From DUPU01 sp050952465 (GTDB lineage: Bacteria > Bacillota > Dehalobacteriia > Dehalobacteriales > Dehalobacteriaceae), in NCBI GenBank assembly GCA_050952465.1, contig JBMNKZ010000014.1, positions 124,001-188,000 on the forward strand: a stretch of 64,000 bases of DNA. The letters are read 5' to 3'. A program made the position numbers and the translations under genes. The notes beneath the pieces are model-generated. The model did not search any database. It was not told the DNA's origin and saw only the letters and a list, made by a program, of their open reading frames with translations. This document shows, piece by piece, positions 1 to 7,764 of the stretch. Position 1 is the first letter of the stretch. Every line of letters begins with the position of its first letter.

Positions 1-664
1 TGCTATGACAGCGTACTCTAACCTGGAGGAAACCCAAACCTTGCAAGTATTCTTCTGCTTTATCCACCATCTGAAGTTTTTCCCTGGTGATCTTATCTCC
101 TACAGGAAATCGGGTTGCAAGACAAGCAAAAGCAGGCTTATTCCAAGTGGGAAGTCCCATTTCCCGGGAGAGAACCCGAATCTCATTCTTGGTCATCCCA
201 GCCTCCTTAAGCGGGCTAATAATGCCTAATTTTTGTAAAGCCTTCATGCCCGGCCGGTAGTCTGAAAGATCATCCTGATTGGATCCATCTGCCACATGGT
301 CAATCCCATTTTCCTGGGAAAGTTTTTTAATTTGAGAGAATAATTCTTTTTTGCATAAATAACATCTGTCCGAAGGATTATCCGAAAAGCCCGGTACTTG
401 AAATTCGTCGAAAAGCAAAACCCGATGATTAACGCCCAGGCATTTTACGTAATCTTCTGCTTCCCGGAACTCCCTGTCCGGAAAAGTCGTAGTCCGGGCA
501 GTCACGGCCAAAAGCCGATCTTTTAAAACTTCATGGGCAACCTTTAAGAGAAAGGTACTGTCTACCCCTCCGGAGAAAGCCACAGTTAACTGCTGCAACG
601 AATTGATATTCTCCTTAAGCCGCGCTAATTTTTCTTTTGGTAATTTTTCTATCTCCTCTATCAT
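1..664 (-). CDS. larE: LarE, nickel-pincer cofactor sulfur transferase (partial, 3' end outside window)
   Basis: The visible 221 residues begin with ATG at 664 and run off the left edge. A PP-loop ATP pyrophosphatase motif SGGVDST lies at about residues 31-37, followed by CYLCKK (C101, C104) and ACLATRFP (C181). This is the LarE family, which adenylates and thiolates the nicotinate-derived precursor of the nickel-pincer nucleotide cofactor of lactate racemase. The C181 region corresponds to the sulfur-donating cysteine. The extra CxxC gives a three-cysteine set like that of LarE proteins described as [4Fe-4S]-dependent, so this one may be catalytic rather than sacrificial (inference). It starts 1 bp after the metY stop, so it is probably co-transcribed with metY. 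The likely client, LarA, is at 31-32 kb. LarB and LarC are not in the window. Confidence 0.88.
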   Translation of the reverse strand, partial: MIEEIEKLPKEKLARLKENINSLQQLTVAFSGGVDSTFLLKVAHEVLKDRLLAVTARTTTFPDREFREAEDYVKCLGVNHRVLLFDEFQVPGFSDNPSDRCYLCKKELFSQIKKLSQENGIDHVADGSNQDDLSDYRPGMKALQKLGIISPLKEAGMTKNEIRVLSREMGLPTWNKPAFACLATRFPVGDKITREKLQMVDKAEEYLQGLGFLQVRVRCHS

Positions 665-665
665 A

Positions 666-1958
666 TTATTTCCCCGTTGCTTTTTCCAATGCCTGGTCTA
701 AATCCCAAATAAGATCATCCACATCTTCAATGCCAATAGAGAGTCTAACCATATCCGGGCTGACACCGGCAGAAATCTGCTCCTCTTCTGAAAGCTGGGA
801 GTGGGTGGTGCTCCCGGGATGAATCACCAGGGATTTAGCATCCGCTACATTAGCCAAGAGTGAAAAGATTTTTACATGATCAATGAATTTCCGCCCCGCT
901 TCAATACCCCCCTTTATACCAAAAGTGAATATGGAGCCGGAACCTTTAGGTAGATACTTTTGAGCTAAAGGATAATATTTGCTGGAAGGTAAGCTGGGGT
1001 AGTTCACCCAAGTAACCGAAGGATGTTCATCAAGATATTGGGCTATTTTCTTGGCATTGGCTACATGCTTTTCCACCCTTAAGGACAGTGTTTCCAGACC
1101 CTGCAGCAACAGAAAAGAATTAAAGGGGCTGATACAAGCACCCATATCTCTTAGAAGTTGCACCCTGAGCTTCGTAATATAAGCCAAAGGCCCTAAAGCT
1201 TCTGCATATTTCATCCCATGATAACTGGGATCCGGTTCGGTTAATTCAGGAAATCTACCACTTTTAGCCCAATCAAATTTCCCCGAATCAACCACCACCC
1301 CGCCGATAGAGGTGCCATGACCGCCAAGGAATTTGGTTGCAGAATGAATCACGATATCTGCCCCAAATTCAATGGGTCTGATCAGGTAGGGAGTCCCGAA
1401 GGTATTGTCAATGATTAAGGGAATTCCATTTTCATGGGCAATAGCTGCAACTGCCTCAATATCCGTAATATTGATACCGGGGTTACCTAAGGTTTCAATA
1501 TAAATGGCCTTAGTTTTTTCATTCACTGCCTGTCGAAAGTTCTCCGGCTCATCTGGATCCACAAAGATGGTCTTAATGCCCAATCTCGGTAGAGTGTTAG
1601 CAAACAGATTGTAAGTTCCCCCGTAAAGAGTACTGGCAGAGATAATTTCATCTCCCGCCCCTGCAATATTTAGAATAGCATATGTAACTGCGGCCGAACC
1701 CGATGCCAAAGCCAGAGCACCTACCCCCCCTTCCAAGGCAGCGATCCTTTGCTCAAAGACATCAGTAGTTGGATTCATGATCCTAGTATAGATATTCCCG
1801 GATTCCTCAAGGCTAAATAGTTTCGACGCATGTTCTGCATCCCGAAAAACATAAGACGTAGTTTGATAAATAGGCACAGCACGAGACCCAGTGGTAGGAT
1901 CGGCTGTTTGCCCGGCATGTACTTGCAGTGTGTCAAATTTAAATTTTCTTTCACTCAT
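666..1958 (-). CDS. metY: O-acetylhomoserine sulfhydrylase (MetY)
   Basis: PLP enzyme of the Cys/Met metabolism family, about 430 residues, the usual length. It condenses O-acetylhomoserine with sulfide to homocysteine in the cytoplasm. The PLP-binding lysine is K209 in HSATKFLGGHG, and the N-terminal region has the typical NIYTRIMNPT segment near residue 55. I chose ATG at 1958 over an in-frame GTG at 1970 because AAGGGG sits at proper distance only from the ATG. It fits the nearby MetA, whose residue 111 predicts an acetyltransferase, so the two give a direct sulfhydrylation route to methionine. LarE follows after 1 bp. A promoter lies about 200 bp upstream, leaving a long leader without a riboswitch I recognise. 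Confidence 0.95.
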   Translation of the reverse strand: MSERKFKFDTLQVHAGQTADPTTGSRAVPIYQTTSYVFRDAEHASKLFSLEESGNIYTRIMNPTTDVFEQRIAALEGGVGALALASGSAAVTYAILNIAGAGDEIISASTLYGGTYNLFANTLPRLGIKTIFVDPDEPENFRQAVNEKTKAIYIETLGNPGINITDIEAVAAIAHENGIPLIIDNTFGTPYLIRPIEFGADIVIHSATKFLGGHGTSIGGVVVDSGKFDWAKSGRFPELTEPDPSYHGMKYAEALGPLAYITKLRVQLLRDMGACISPFNSFLLLQGLETLSLRVEKHVANAKKIAQYLDEHPSVTWVNYPSLPSSKYYPLAQKYLPKGSGSIFTFGIKGGIEAGRKFIDHVKIFSLLANVADAKSLVIHPGSTTHSQLSEEEQISAGVSPDMVRLSIGIEDVDDLIWDLDQALEKATGK

Positions 1959-2154
1959 TCCTAATATCACCCCTTATTATCCATTAAGAATTCTCTCTTA
2001 TCCCCAGTTGTATTGAAGGATTCCTCAAAATTCTTTCTTCTTTATTTAAAGGTTTTCCCTAAGTATATCCTTCTTAGGCCCTTTTCACACTAGTCCATTA
2101 AGTGTTTAAGTAGTTCGGTTAAAACCTTACTATTCCTATAGGAGTTATGTGCTA

Positions 2155-2184
2155 ATATTAATTTAAAAACAGAGTTGCTGTCAA
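2155..2184 (-). promoter_or_regulatory. SigA-type promoter for metY-larE
   Basis: On the minus strand TTGACA (2179-2184) is followed after 18 bp by TAATAT (2155-2160). Transcription would start near 2148, leaving a leader of about 190 nt before metY. The leader contains a small CCTAAG/CTTAGG hairpin near 2060-2080 but no S-box, T-box or other riboswitch consensus I can recognise. Confidence 0.6.
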
Positions 2185-2207
2185 GGCTCTGCTACGGAAA
2201 TTTTTTG

Positions 2208-2642
2208 TTATTTATTACTCTTATTACCTTTTATAAAATTATTAATGGCTTCATGTACCGCCCCCATGGCCAAAGAGGCGCAGTGGATATGATCATCCGG
2301 CAACCCTCCTAACGCCTCTACAAGACAAGGAGGATTAATTTTTAGAGCTTCAGATAGTTTCTTTTCTTTGACTAATTCCGTAGCCATACTGACCGCGGCC
2401 TTAGTAATCTCACAGCCATTGAATTTAAACGATATTTCTTTTATGGTATCATCTATTACCTTCAGCCATACTTCTATAGCGTCACCGCATTCTCCGGTAT
2501 ATGTTGCATAACCGTTTGGGTCTTTTATTCTTGCAATATTGCGAGGATTTTTTGCGTGGTCCACCACGATAATACCATATTTTTCAGTCATAATTTGTTC
2601 AACCATTTTCATGAAATCAAGCCAGCTATTATTGGTATCCAT
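2208..2642 (-). CDS. IscU/NifU-like Fe-S scaffold, divergent second copy
   Basis: A 144-residue IscU-fold scaffold protein. The three cluster-ligand cysteines are kept in the contexts GECGDAI, FNGCEIT and HCASLAM, with the Asp after the first Cys (CGD) also present. It differs from the canonical IscU at 4.0-4.4 kb by an N-terminal extension of about 25 residues and by ITKAAVSM in place of the usual AVASGSM-like stretch. ATG at 2642 is preferred to GTG at 2651 because GAGGGG is 8 bp upstream of the ATG. It lies directly downstream of the SQR-like selenoprotein candidate, separated by an inverted repeat. It may serve a dedicated client or handle sulfur/selenium rather than general Fe-S assembly; that is speculation. 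Confidence 0.85.
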   Translation of the reverse strand: MDTNNSWLDFMKMVEQIMTEKYGIIVVDHAKNPRNIARIKDPNGYATYTGECGDAIEVWLKVIDDTIKEISFKFNGCEITKAAVSMATELVKEKKLSEALKINPPCLVEALGGLPDDHIHCASLAMGAVHEAINNFIKGNKSNK

Positions 2643-2794
2643 TCCAGTCACCCCTCAATAATTATTAAAACATAATTAGGCCATTGTACTGTTTAAATTA
2701 AATCATTCTTGGCCTTTAGAAAATATCCTTTTTATCTATTAAGTAAATTTCCTGAGATTTATGTTTTCAGATAGCATCAGCAACTATTTTTTTA

Positions 2795-2829
2795 TAATTA
2801 AAGAGCGGTCTCTATCCGCCCTTTAATTA
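2795..2829 (-). terminator. Strong inverted repeat after the SQR-like gene
   Basis: A 14-bp stem (2795-2808 with 2816-2829, one G-U) with a 7-nt loop starts just 6 bp beyond the extended stop at 2835. No U-tract follows on the minus strand, so it may be a weak terminator or an RNA 3' stabiliser. Its position supports 2835, not 2985, as the true end of the upstream gene. Confidence 0.55.
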
Positions 2830-2834
2830 TTGAT

Positions 2835-3980
2835 TTATAACCACCTATTTAACCAATATTTTTCGAAAATTATTTTTGACCAGTATGCTGCCATCGTAGG
2901 CCTTAATAAAGTAATAAAAGGCCCGGGCTCCGTGTAATAACGAACTGTAGAATAGCGGGCTCGGCCGAACCCGGTATTCATAATTCAGGCTCCGTTTCCT
3001 GCAAAACGATACTTTGGTACCAATCCTTGGGCTAGTCGTGCAATATTTCTCGCTACCACTTCCCCCTGATAATGGGCAAAAATACCGGCCTTTGGAGCAT
3101 TGGCTCCGATCACCGGGAGTTTGACAGCGGCATTGTCACCAATGGCATAAACACCTTTATACTTGGTTTCCATGGTATGCAGATCTACTTCCACGTAGCC
3201 GCTCTCATCTACTAAGTCAGTGTCTCTTACAACCTTAGGCGTCCAATGGGGTGCGATTCCTAGAAACAGGTCAGCAGTAATCCTGGTCCCATGGTCTAAA
3301 ATCACAGCATCCTTTTCCACTTTCAGGACCTTGGCTTCCGTAATTAATCCTATGTCTTTTTCCGCCATCATTTTTCTAACACTTTGGCCCACCCGAGGTT
3401 TTGCCAAAGGTTCCGGTGAATAATCGGGAGTTACCAGGGCCAACTCAACGTTTTTCCTTAGGCCCCGTTTACGAAAATATTGATCCAAAAGAAACATTAT
3501 CTCATAAGGTGCAGGTGGACATTTATAGGGCAAACTGGAAATAAACAAGACGATTTTACCAGAAATAAAACTGTTTAATTTTTGGTTAATTTTAATAACA
3601 TCTTCAAAGTCATAGGCATTTAAAGCATATTCCTCAAAACCCGGAACAGTTTCTGGGTGGTACTCCACGCCTAGGGAGATGATAAGATAATCGTATTCCA
3701 GAATCTGTTGGTCGGTAATAACCTGATGGTGCTTTAAGTCGATCAGCTTTATTTCATTATTAATAAATTCAATTCCTTTTTTTGTTAAACAGGTGAGTCT
3801 CCTCTTAATATCTTCCGGCTTTCTTTCCCCGATCATGAGAAAGGGATAGGAAGGATTATAGTAATGAGTTGACTGTCGATCTACCACTGTTACCTGCATG
3901 GAGGATCCCATCGCTTTTTTTAATACTGTGGCAGAAACAATGCCGCCGATTCCGCCGCCTAATACCAGGGTTTTCTGCAT
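2835..3980 (-). CDS. SQR-like FAD oxidoreductase, probable selenoprotein (TGA at 2985-2987 = Sec332)
   Basis: Pyridine-nucleotide-disulfide oxidoreductase fold related to sulfide:quinone oxidoreductase. The N-terminal dinucleotide motif is GGGIGG (residues 8-13), a redox cysteine is at C154 (PYKCPPAPYE), and a second FAD-contact motif YAIGDNAA is near residue 280. Reading stops at TGA (2985-2987) after GNGA, but the same frame continues for 49 residues to TAA at 2835. That tail reads IMNTGFGRARY... then FEKYWLNRW, the typical C-terminus of SQR proteins. The TGA sits where SQRs have their second redox-active cysteine, and a hairpin at 2956-2973 fits a bacterial SECIS. Translated with Sec the protein is 381 aa, normal for the family; without it the conserved tail is lost. 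The alternative is a nonsense mutation, but the intact tail argues against it. Likely role: sulfide or persulfide oxidation beside cysteine desulfurase/IscU genes. Confidence 0.82.
2956..2973 (-). promoter_or_regulatory. Candidate bacterial SECIS element
   Basis: On the minus strand CGGGTTC-GGCC-GAGCCCG forms a 7-bp stem (one U-G pair) with a GGCC apical loop. The loop starts 22 nt from the U of the TGA, inside the spacing accepted for bacterial SECIS elements, and begins with G. It is a distinctly GC-rich island in an AT-rich gene end. Confidence 0.7.
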
Positions 3981-3989
3981 AGAAATTCA

Positions 3990-4013
3990 CCTCGGGGTTA
4001 TTGTTACCCGAGG
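3990..4013 (-). promoter_or_regulatory. Hairpin covering the ribosome-binding site of the SQR-like gene
   Basis: On the minus strand CCTCGGG and CCCGAGG pair around a 10-nt loop in the 42-bp gap between iscU and the SQR-like gene. The 3' arm contains GAGG, the only plausible Shine-Dalgarno for the ATG at 3980. No U-tract follows, so a translational control hairpin is more likely than a terminator. Confidence 0.5.
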
Positions 4014-4022
4014 CGAAAAACC

Positions 4023-4394
4023 TTATGAGTTATTTTTACTCTGCCAATCTTCCAAAGCCTTATGCAAAGCATCCGCCGCCAGGTTGGAACAATGTTTCTT
4101 TTTTGGCGGTAAACCGTTTAAGGCATCTGCCACATGATCGTTAGTAATCTTCATCGCTTCTTCCACAGTTTTTCCTTTGGCCAATTCGGTAAGCATACTA
4201 CCGCTGGCCACTGCCGCACCACAGCCAAAGGTCTGGTATTTTACGTCTTCCAATATGCCGTCCTTGACCTTAATATATACCTTGAGGATGTCACCGCAGG
4301 ATAAATTGCCCACTTCGCCTATACCATTGGCATCAGGGATTTCTCCCACATTCCGCGGGTTTTCAAAATGGTCCATTACTGTTGGATTATACAT
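4023..4394 (-). CDS. iscU: IscU Fe-S cluster scaffold
   Basis: A 123-residue scaffold of the IscU/NifU N-terminal family. Ligands C33, D35, C58 and C102 are visible in SCGD, FGCGAAVASGSM and HCSNLA. It receives sulfur from the cysteine desulfurase encoded upstream (4571-5737) and assembles clusters for transfer to apoproteins in the cytoplasm. It is followed after 42 bp by the SQR-like selenoprotein candidate. The gap to the desulfurase gene (177 bp) holds a perfect 11-bp hairpin. Confidence 0.95.
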   Translation of the reverse strand: MYNPTVMDHFENPRNVGEIPDANGIGEVGNLSCGDILKVYIKVKDGILEDVKYQTFGCGAAVASGSMLTELAKGKTVEEAMKITNDHVADALNGLPPKKKHCSNLAADALHKALEDWQSKNNS

Positions 4395-4473
4395 AAGAAT
4401 TCTCCTCTCTATAAAGAAAACTTGGCTTGCGCCAAACCTCAGGCGCTGGCGGAAGCCTTAGTTGCACTTAGAT

Positions 4474-4503
4474 CTATCAGAAAGAAGTTATACTTTCTGA
4501 TAG
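4474..4503. repeat. Perfect 11-bp inverted repeat between desulfurase and iscU
   Basis: CTATCAGAAAG and CTTTCTGATAG flank an 8-nt loop. No U-tract follows on the minus strand, so it could be an operator or an mRNA processing/stability hairpin within the desulfurase-iscU transcript. Confidence 0.45.
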
Positions 4504-4570
4504 ACTAAAAAATCATGGAAACCGATTTTTCGCTCATTTTCCATAGCTGACAGGTTTAGATTATTAATAT

Positions 4571-5737
4571 TTAAACTGTTTTTTTCACTAAGGGTGAGAA
4601 GCTGCGGAAACGCTCCACGATTCCGGGAAGTACACTTAAGACATAGTCCACATCCTCCTCTGTATTCTCTCTCCCCAAAGTAAAGCGTACCGAACCATGC
4701 ACCAGCTCTTCCGGTATACCGGTAGCTATTAACACATGTGAAGGCTGAAGAGAAGTAGAACTGCAGGCAGAACCCGATGAAACGGCAATTCCTTTCATAT
4801 CCAAACTTAATAAGAGAGATTCCCCTTCTACATAAGCAAAACTGAAATGAGCATTATGGGGCAAACGTTTCTCCGGATGACCATTTAGCCGGACATCAGA
4901 AATGTTTTCTAAGACCCCTTTAATTAATTTATCTCTTAATGCTTTTACCTTCGTATTCTCCCTTTCAAAATCACGAGCAGCAATTTCCGCTGCTTTGCCA
5001 AAACCGATAATACCAAAGGTATTTTCCGTTCCCGAGCGAATCTTTCTTTCTTGTCCTCCCCCGTAAAAGAGAGGTTCCACCCGAACACCTTTTCTTTTAT
5101 ATAAAGCACCTACTCCCTTAGGTCCATATATTTTATGAGAAGAGATGGTTACTAAATCCGCGTTTAGATCATCAACGTTAACCGGGATTTTTCCTACTGA
5201 CTGGACACAATCGGTGTGAAAGAAAACACCATGTTCTTTAGCAATCCTCCCAATTTCCCGAATTGGTTGAATGGTACCGTTTTCATTATTCGCATGCATG
5301 ATGCTGATTAGGATTGTGTCACTTCTAATTTCTTTTTTTACCTGTTCCGGATCCACTAACCCATACTGATCCACCGGTATATAAGTTACTTCAAAACCGG
5401 ATTTGGCAAGCTTAGCACAGCTATCTAAGACCGCATGATGTTCTACGGTGGAAGTAATAATGTGTTTACCTTTCTTTTGATGAGCATAAGCCGTACCAAA
5501 GACAGCAATATTGTCCGCTTCAGTTCCGCCGCCGGTAAAATATATTTCTTCAAACTTGGCACCGATTAAGTCCGCCACCTTTTGTCGAGCTTCATCCAAA
5601 TATTTTTTTGCTTCCCGGCCAAAAGAGTGCAGGCTGGATGGATTACCATAAACATTCTGCATTATATCTGTCATCAGGGAAATTACCTCAGGATGTAGGG
5701 GGGTGGTGGCACTATAGTCCATATAGATTTTTTTCAT
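4571..5737 (-). CDS. iscS: Cysteine desulfurase (NifS/IscS family)
   Basis: 388 residues, class V aminotransferase fold. The PLP lysine is K202 in SSHKIYGPKG, and the persulfide cysteine is C325 in SSGSACSSTSLQPSHVL, on the longer active-site loop typical of IscS/NifS group I enzymes. It converts cysteine to alanine and delivers the persulfide sulfur to IscU and other acceptors. It could also supply sulfur to LarE or selenium to selenophosphate synthetase, though neither is shown. A terminator-like hairpin separates it from metA, so it probably has its own promoter in 5738-5840. Confidence 0.95.
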   Translation of the reverse strand: MKKIYMDYSATTPLHPEVISLMTDIMQNVYGNPSSLHSFGREAKKYLDEARQKVADLIGAKFEEIYFTGGGTEADNIAVFGTAYAHQKKGKHIITSTVEHHAVLDSCAKLAKSGFEVTYIPVDQYGLVDPEQVKKEIRSDTILISIMHANNENGTIQPIREIGRIAKEHGVFFHTDCVQSVGKIPVNVDDLNADLVTISSHKIYGPKGVGALYKRKGVRVEPLFYGGGQERKIRSGTENTFGIIGFGKAAEIAARDFERENTKVKALRDKLIKGVLENISDVRLNGHPEKRLPHNAHFSFAYVEGESLLLSLDMKGIAVSSGSACSSTSLQPSHVLIATGIPEELVHGSVRFTLGRENTEEDVDYVLSVLPGIVERFRSFSPLVKKTV

Positions 5738-5844
5738 GATTTCTCCTCCTCGATCTAAATCTTTCCATAGCAGGATGACAAACTTGGATGCTTCCGATAT
5801 AATTTGACTTTTCAGCGGTTCAGGCCGTTCCCTACCTCAGAAAA

Positions 5845-5864
5845 CCCAATCATTTACCATTGGG
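5845..5864 (-). terminator. Terminator after metA
   Basis: On the minus strand CCCAAT and ATTGGG pair around an 8-nt loop and are followed by TTTTCTG, about 20 bp beyond the metA stop. Confidence 0.55.
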
Positions 5865-5884
5865 AACAGTTCCAAACCGTTCTG

Positions 5885-6808
5885 TTACCAGCCGGTAATC
5901 TCATTTAAGTCATAAGGAGTGGCCTGGTAAACATAATAATTAAGCCAATTATAATAAAGCAGATTAGCATGGCCCCGCCAAGTCACCAAAGGCTCCCGGC
6001 TAGGGTCATCCTCCACATAATAGTTTTTCGGTAAACTTATTGGTATCCCCGAACTTACATCCCGGTTGTACTCTAATCCTAAAGTCGCCGCATCATATTC
6101 CGCATGGCCGGTGGCAAATATTTGCCGGCCGTTTCTGGTAGCGACAATAAAAACCCCGGCCTGATCAGATTCGGCCAAAATTTCTAATTCAGGTACCTTT
6201 TCAATATCTTCTCTTCTAACCTCTGTATATCGAGATTGAGGTACATAAAAAACATCATCAAAGCCTTTTAGGAGATTATTATCCGGAACTAATACCCGGT
6301 GAGGAAATACCCCAAACATTTTTTCCCGCAAAAGATACTTTGGAATCCCATAATGATAATACAGTCCGGCTTGCGCACCCCAACAAATATGCAAAGTTGA
6401 AGTAACATGGGTCTTAGAGTACTCCATAATCTGCTTTAATTCCTCCCAGTAATCCACCTCGGAAAATTCCATTTTTTCTACGGGAGCTCCGGTAATAATC
6501 ATTCCGTCAAATTTCTGATCAATAATATCGCTTAGTCCGCTGTAAAAGCTTAAAAGATGCTCTTTTGGCGTATTTTTTGATTTATATGATTCCGTACTGA
6601 TCAGTTTTATTTTTACCTGTAAAGGACTATTACTTAACAAGCGGATTAATTGGGTTTCCGTAACTACTTTTGTCGGCATTAAATTTACAATAGCAATTTC
6701 TAATGGCCGGATATCTTGACGAGAAGCCTGACTTTCATCCATAAAAAAGACATTTTCCTTCTTCAAAATATCTCTGGCTGGCAAATCATTAGGAATAATT
6801 ACAGGCAT
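5885..6808 (-). CDS. metA: Homoserine O-acetyltransferase (MetA family)
   Basis: 307 residues. Starting at ATG 6808 (AGAGGAG 10 bp upstream overlaps the seven extra upstream codons) gives exact family numbering: catalytic C142 (HICWGAQ), H235 and E237 (TGHAEYD). Residue 111 is Glu (GAPVEKMEF). In this family Glu at 111 specifies acetyl-CoA while Gly specifies succinyl-CoA (published work on MetA specificity), so the enzyme should make O-acetylhomoserine. That matches MetY in the same cluster. It follows the Rrf2 regulator by 42 bp and is probably in its operon. Confidence 0.93.
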   Translation of the reverse strand: MPVIIPNDLPARDILKKENVFFMDESQASRQDIRPLEIAIVNLMPTKVVTETQLIRLLSNSPLQVKIKLISTESYKSKNTPKEHLLSFYSGLSDIIDQKFDGMIITGAPVEKMEFSEVDYWEELKQIMEYSKTHVTSTLHICWGAQAGLYYHYGIPKYLLREKMFGVFPHRVLVPDNNLLKGFDDVFYVPQSRYTEVRREDIEKVPELEILAESDQAGVFIVATRNGRQIFATGHAEYDAATLGLEYNRDVSSGIPISLPKNYYVEDDPSREPLVTWRGHANLLYYNWLNYYVYQATPYDLNEITGW

Positions 6809-6850
6809 AGACTTTTCTCCTCTTTTCAATAAGCAATTATTCTTTCATTA

Positions 6851-7279
6851 TCAGTTTTTTCTTTGATTTAAAGATTCTTCTACCAAATCTTCTAAAGAAA
6901 AGGAATCCAATACTTCCGCTACCGCATCACGCACCTTTGACCAAACCTTTCTTGTCGGGCAGGAATCTGCCCGGTTACAATCTTCCGGATAATCCTCGTT
7001 GACACAAGGAACAGGGGCAATGGGACCTTCCAGAGCACGAATTACATCACCAACCATTATTTCTCCCGGTTGTTTTATCAAAAGATATCCTCCCTGGGCT
7101 CCGCGTACACTCCTAATTAAGCCGGCTCTTTTTAAAGGTATCATTAATTGCTCCAGATAACCTTCTGATAGTCCTTGCCGCTCTGCAATACTGCTTAAGG
7201 CAATAGGTTCCCTTTCCTGATGCACCGCGATATCCAAAATCGCCCGTAAACCATATCTCCCCTTTGTGGATATATTCAT
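6851..7279 (-). CDS. iscR: Rrf2-family regulator, IscR-like
   Basis: 142-residue winged-helix Rrf2 protein. Helix-turn-helix about residues 28-65 (LSSIAERQGLSEGYLEQLM), with three cysteines C92, C101 and C107 in the [2Fe-2S] ligand region of IscR-type members. It should sense Fe-S or cysteine status and control the downstream metA, desulfurase and iscU genes; CymR-like control of cysteine metabolism is the alternative. Its own promoter overlaps a palindrome, suggesting autoregulation. Confidence 0.88.
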   Translation of the reverse strand: MNISTKGRYGLRAILDIAVHQEREPIALSSIAERQGLSEGYLEQLMIPLKRAGLIRSVRGAQGGYLLIKQPGEIMVGDVIRALEGPIAPVPCVNEDYPEDCNRADSCPTRKVWSKVRDAVAEVLDSFSLEDLVEESLNQRKN

Positions 7280-7355
7280 TTCTTCACCTCACGTTTCCAA
7301 TCACCATCATTTAAAAGCTCATCAAGCTAAAATCCCTAGCAAACATATATGATTT

Positions 7356-7392
7356 GTATACATTATATACTTCGTTTACTTACCTTTGTCAA
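7356..7392 (-). promoter_or_regulatory. Promoter and palindromic operator of the Rrf2 gene
   Basis: On the minus strand TTGACA (7387-7392) is followed after 17 bp by TATATA (7364-7369), or after 19 bp by TATAAT (7362-7367). The -10 region lies inside the palindrome GTATACATTATATAC (7356-7370), a good candidate Rrf2 autoregulatory site. Confidence 0.6.
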
Positions 7393-7425
7393 TAATAATT
7401 TTAAAATTTAATTACACTTTTTTAA

Positions 7426-7613
7426 TTAAGAAGGGCTAAATACCACCATTAGCAGCATCTTAAATTTTTCCATTGCTAAAATAGCATGAGGATTTTCCCT
7501 TGGGCTAGGGTTCGGCTGACAACTCTTCCTTCTTGATATTCTACTAGGCTCCCCATTTCAATGACTCTGGCAAAAATCAATGTTTTTATTAGATGCTGAC
7601 TCAAGGCTTTCAC
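7426..7613 (-). pseudogene. Cupin-domain protein remnant with internal deletion
   Basis: On the minus strand one frame reads EYQEGRVVSRTLAQGK, the N-terminal signature of small cupin proteins. At that point another frame continues with NPHAILAMEKFKMLL, their C-terminal signature, and stops at 7426. The central beta-barrel part is missing and the frame changes at the join (near 7490). The result is a short dead fragment: the N-terminal frame hits TAG soon after the join. Confidence 0.65.
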
Positions 7614-7693
7614 TCCTTCGTTATAATTTTTAAAAATTTATCGTTAGTATTTCGATTAACATACCCTATTATGCCTTCACCTATCTGATTATG

Positions 7694-7724
7694 AAAAACA
7701 GCAGCTTCGAGGAGCTGCTGTTTT
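7694..7724 (-). terminator. Terminator of the choline-kinase-like gene
   Basis: AACAGCAGCT and AGCTGCTGTT pair around a short loop, flanked by A and T runs on both sides, so it can work in both directions. It lies 40 bp beyond the stop at 7765. Confidence 0.75.
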
Positions 7725-7764
7725 CGTGATTCCATTTTCATTTATATCCATTTATTCATCAACG

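Noticed and set aside
1971..2150. SAM riboswitch or T-box in the metY leader
   Set aside because: The leader is long and has a small hairpin, but none of the conserved S-box, SAM-II or T-box core sequences is present.
2985..3980. SQR-like protein ending normally at the TGA
   Set aside because: It would lack the conserved C-terminal region that is intact in the same frame beyond the TGA; read-through as Sec explains the sequence better.
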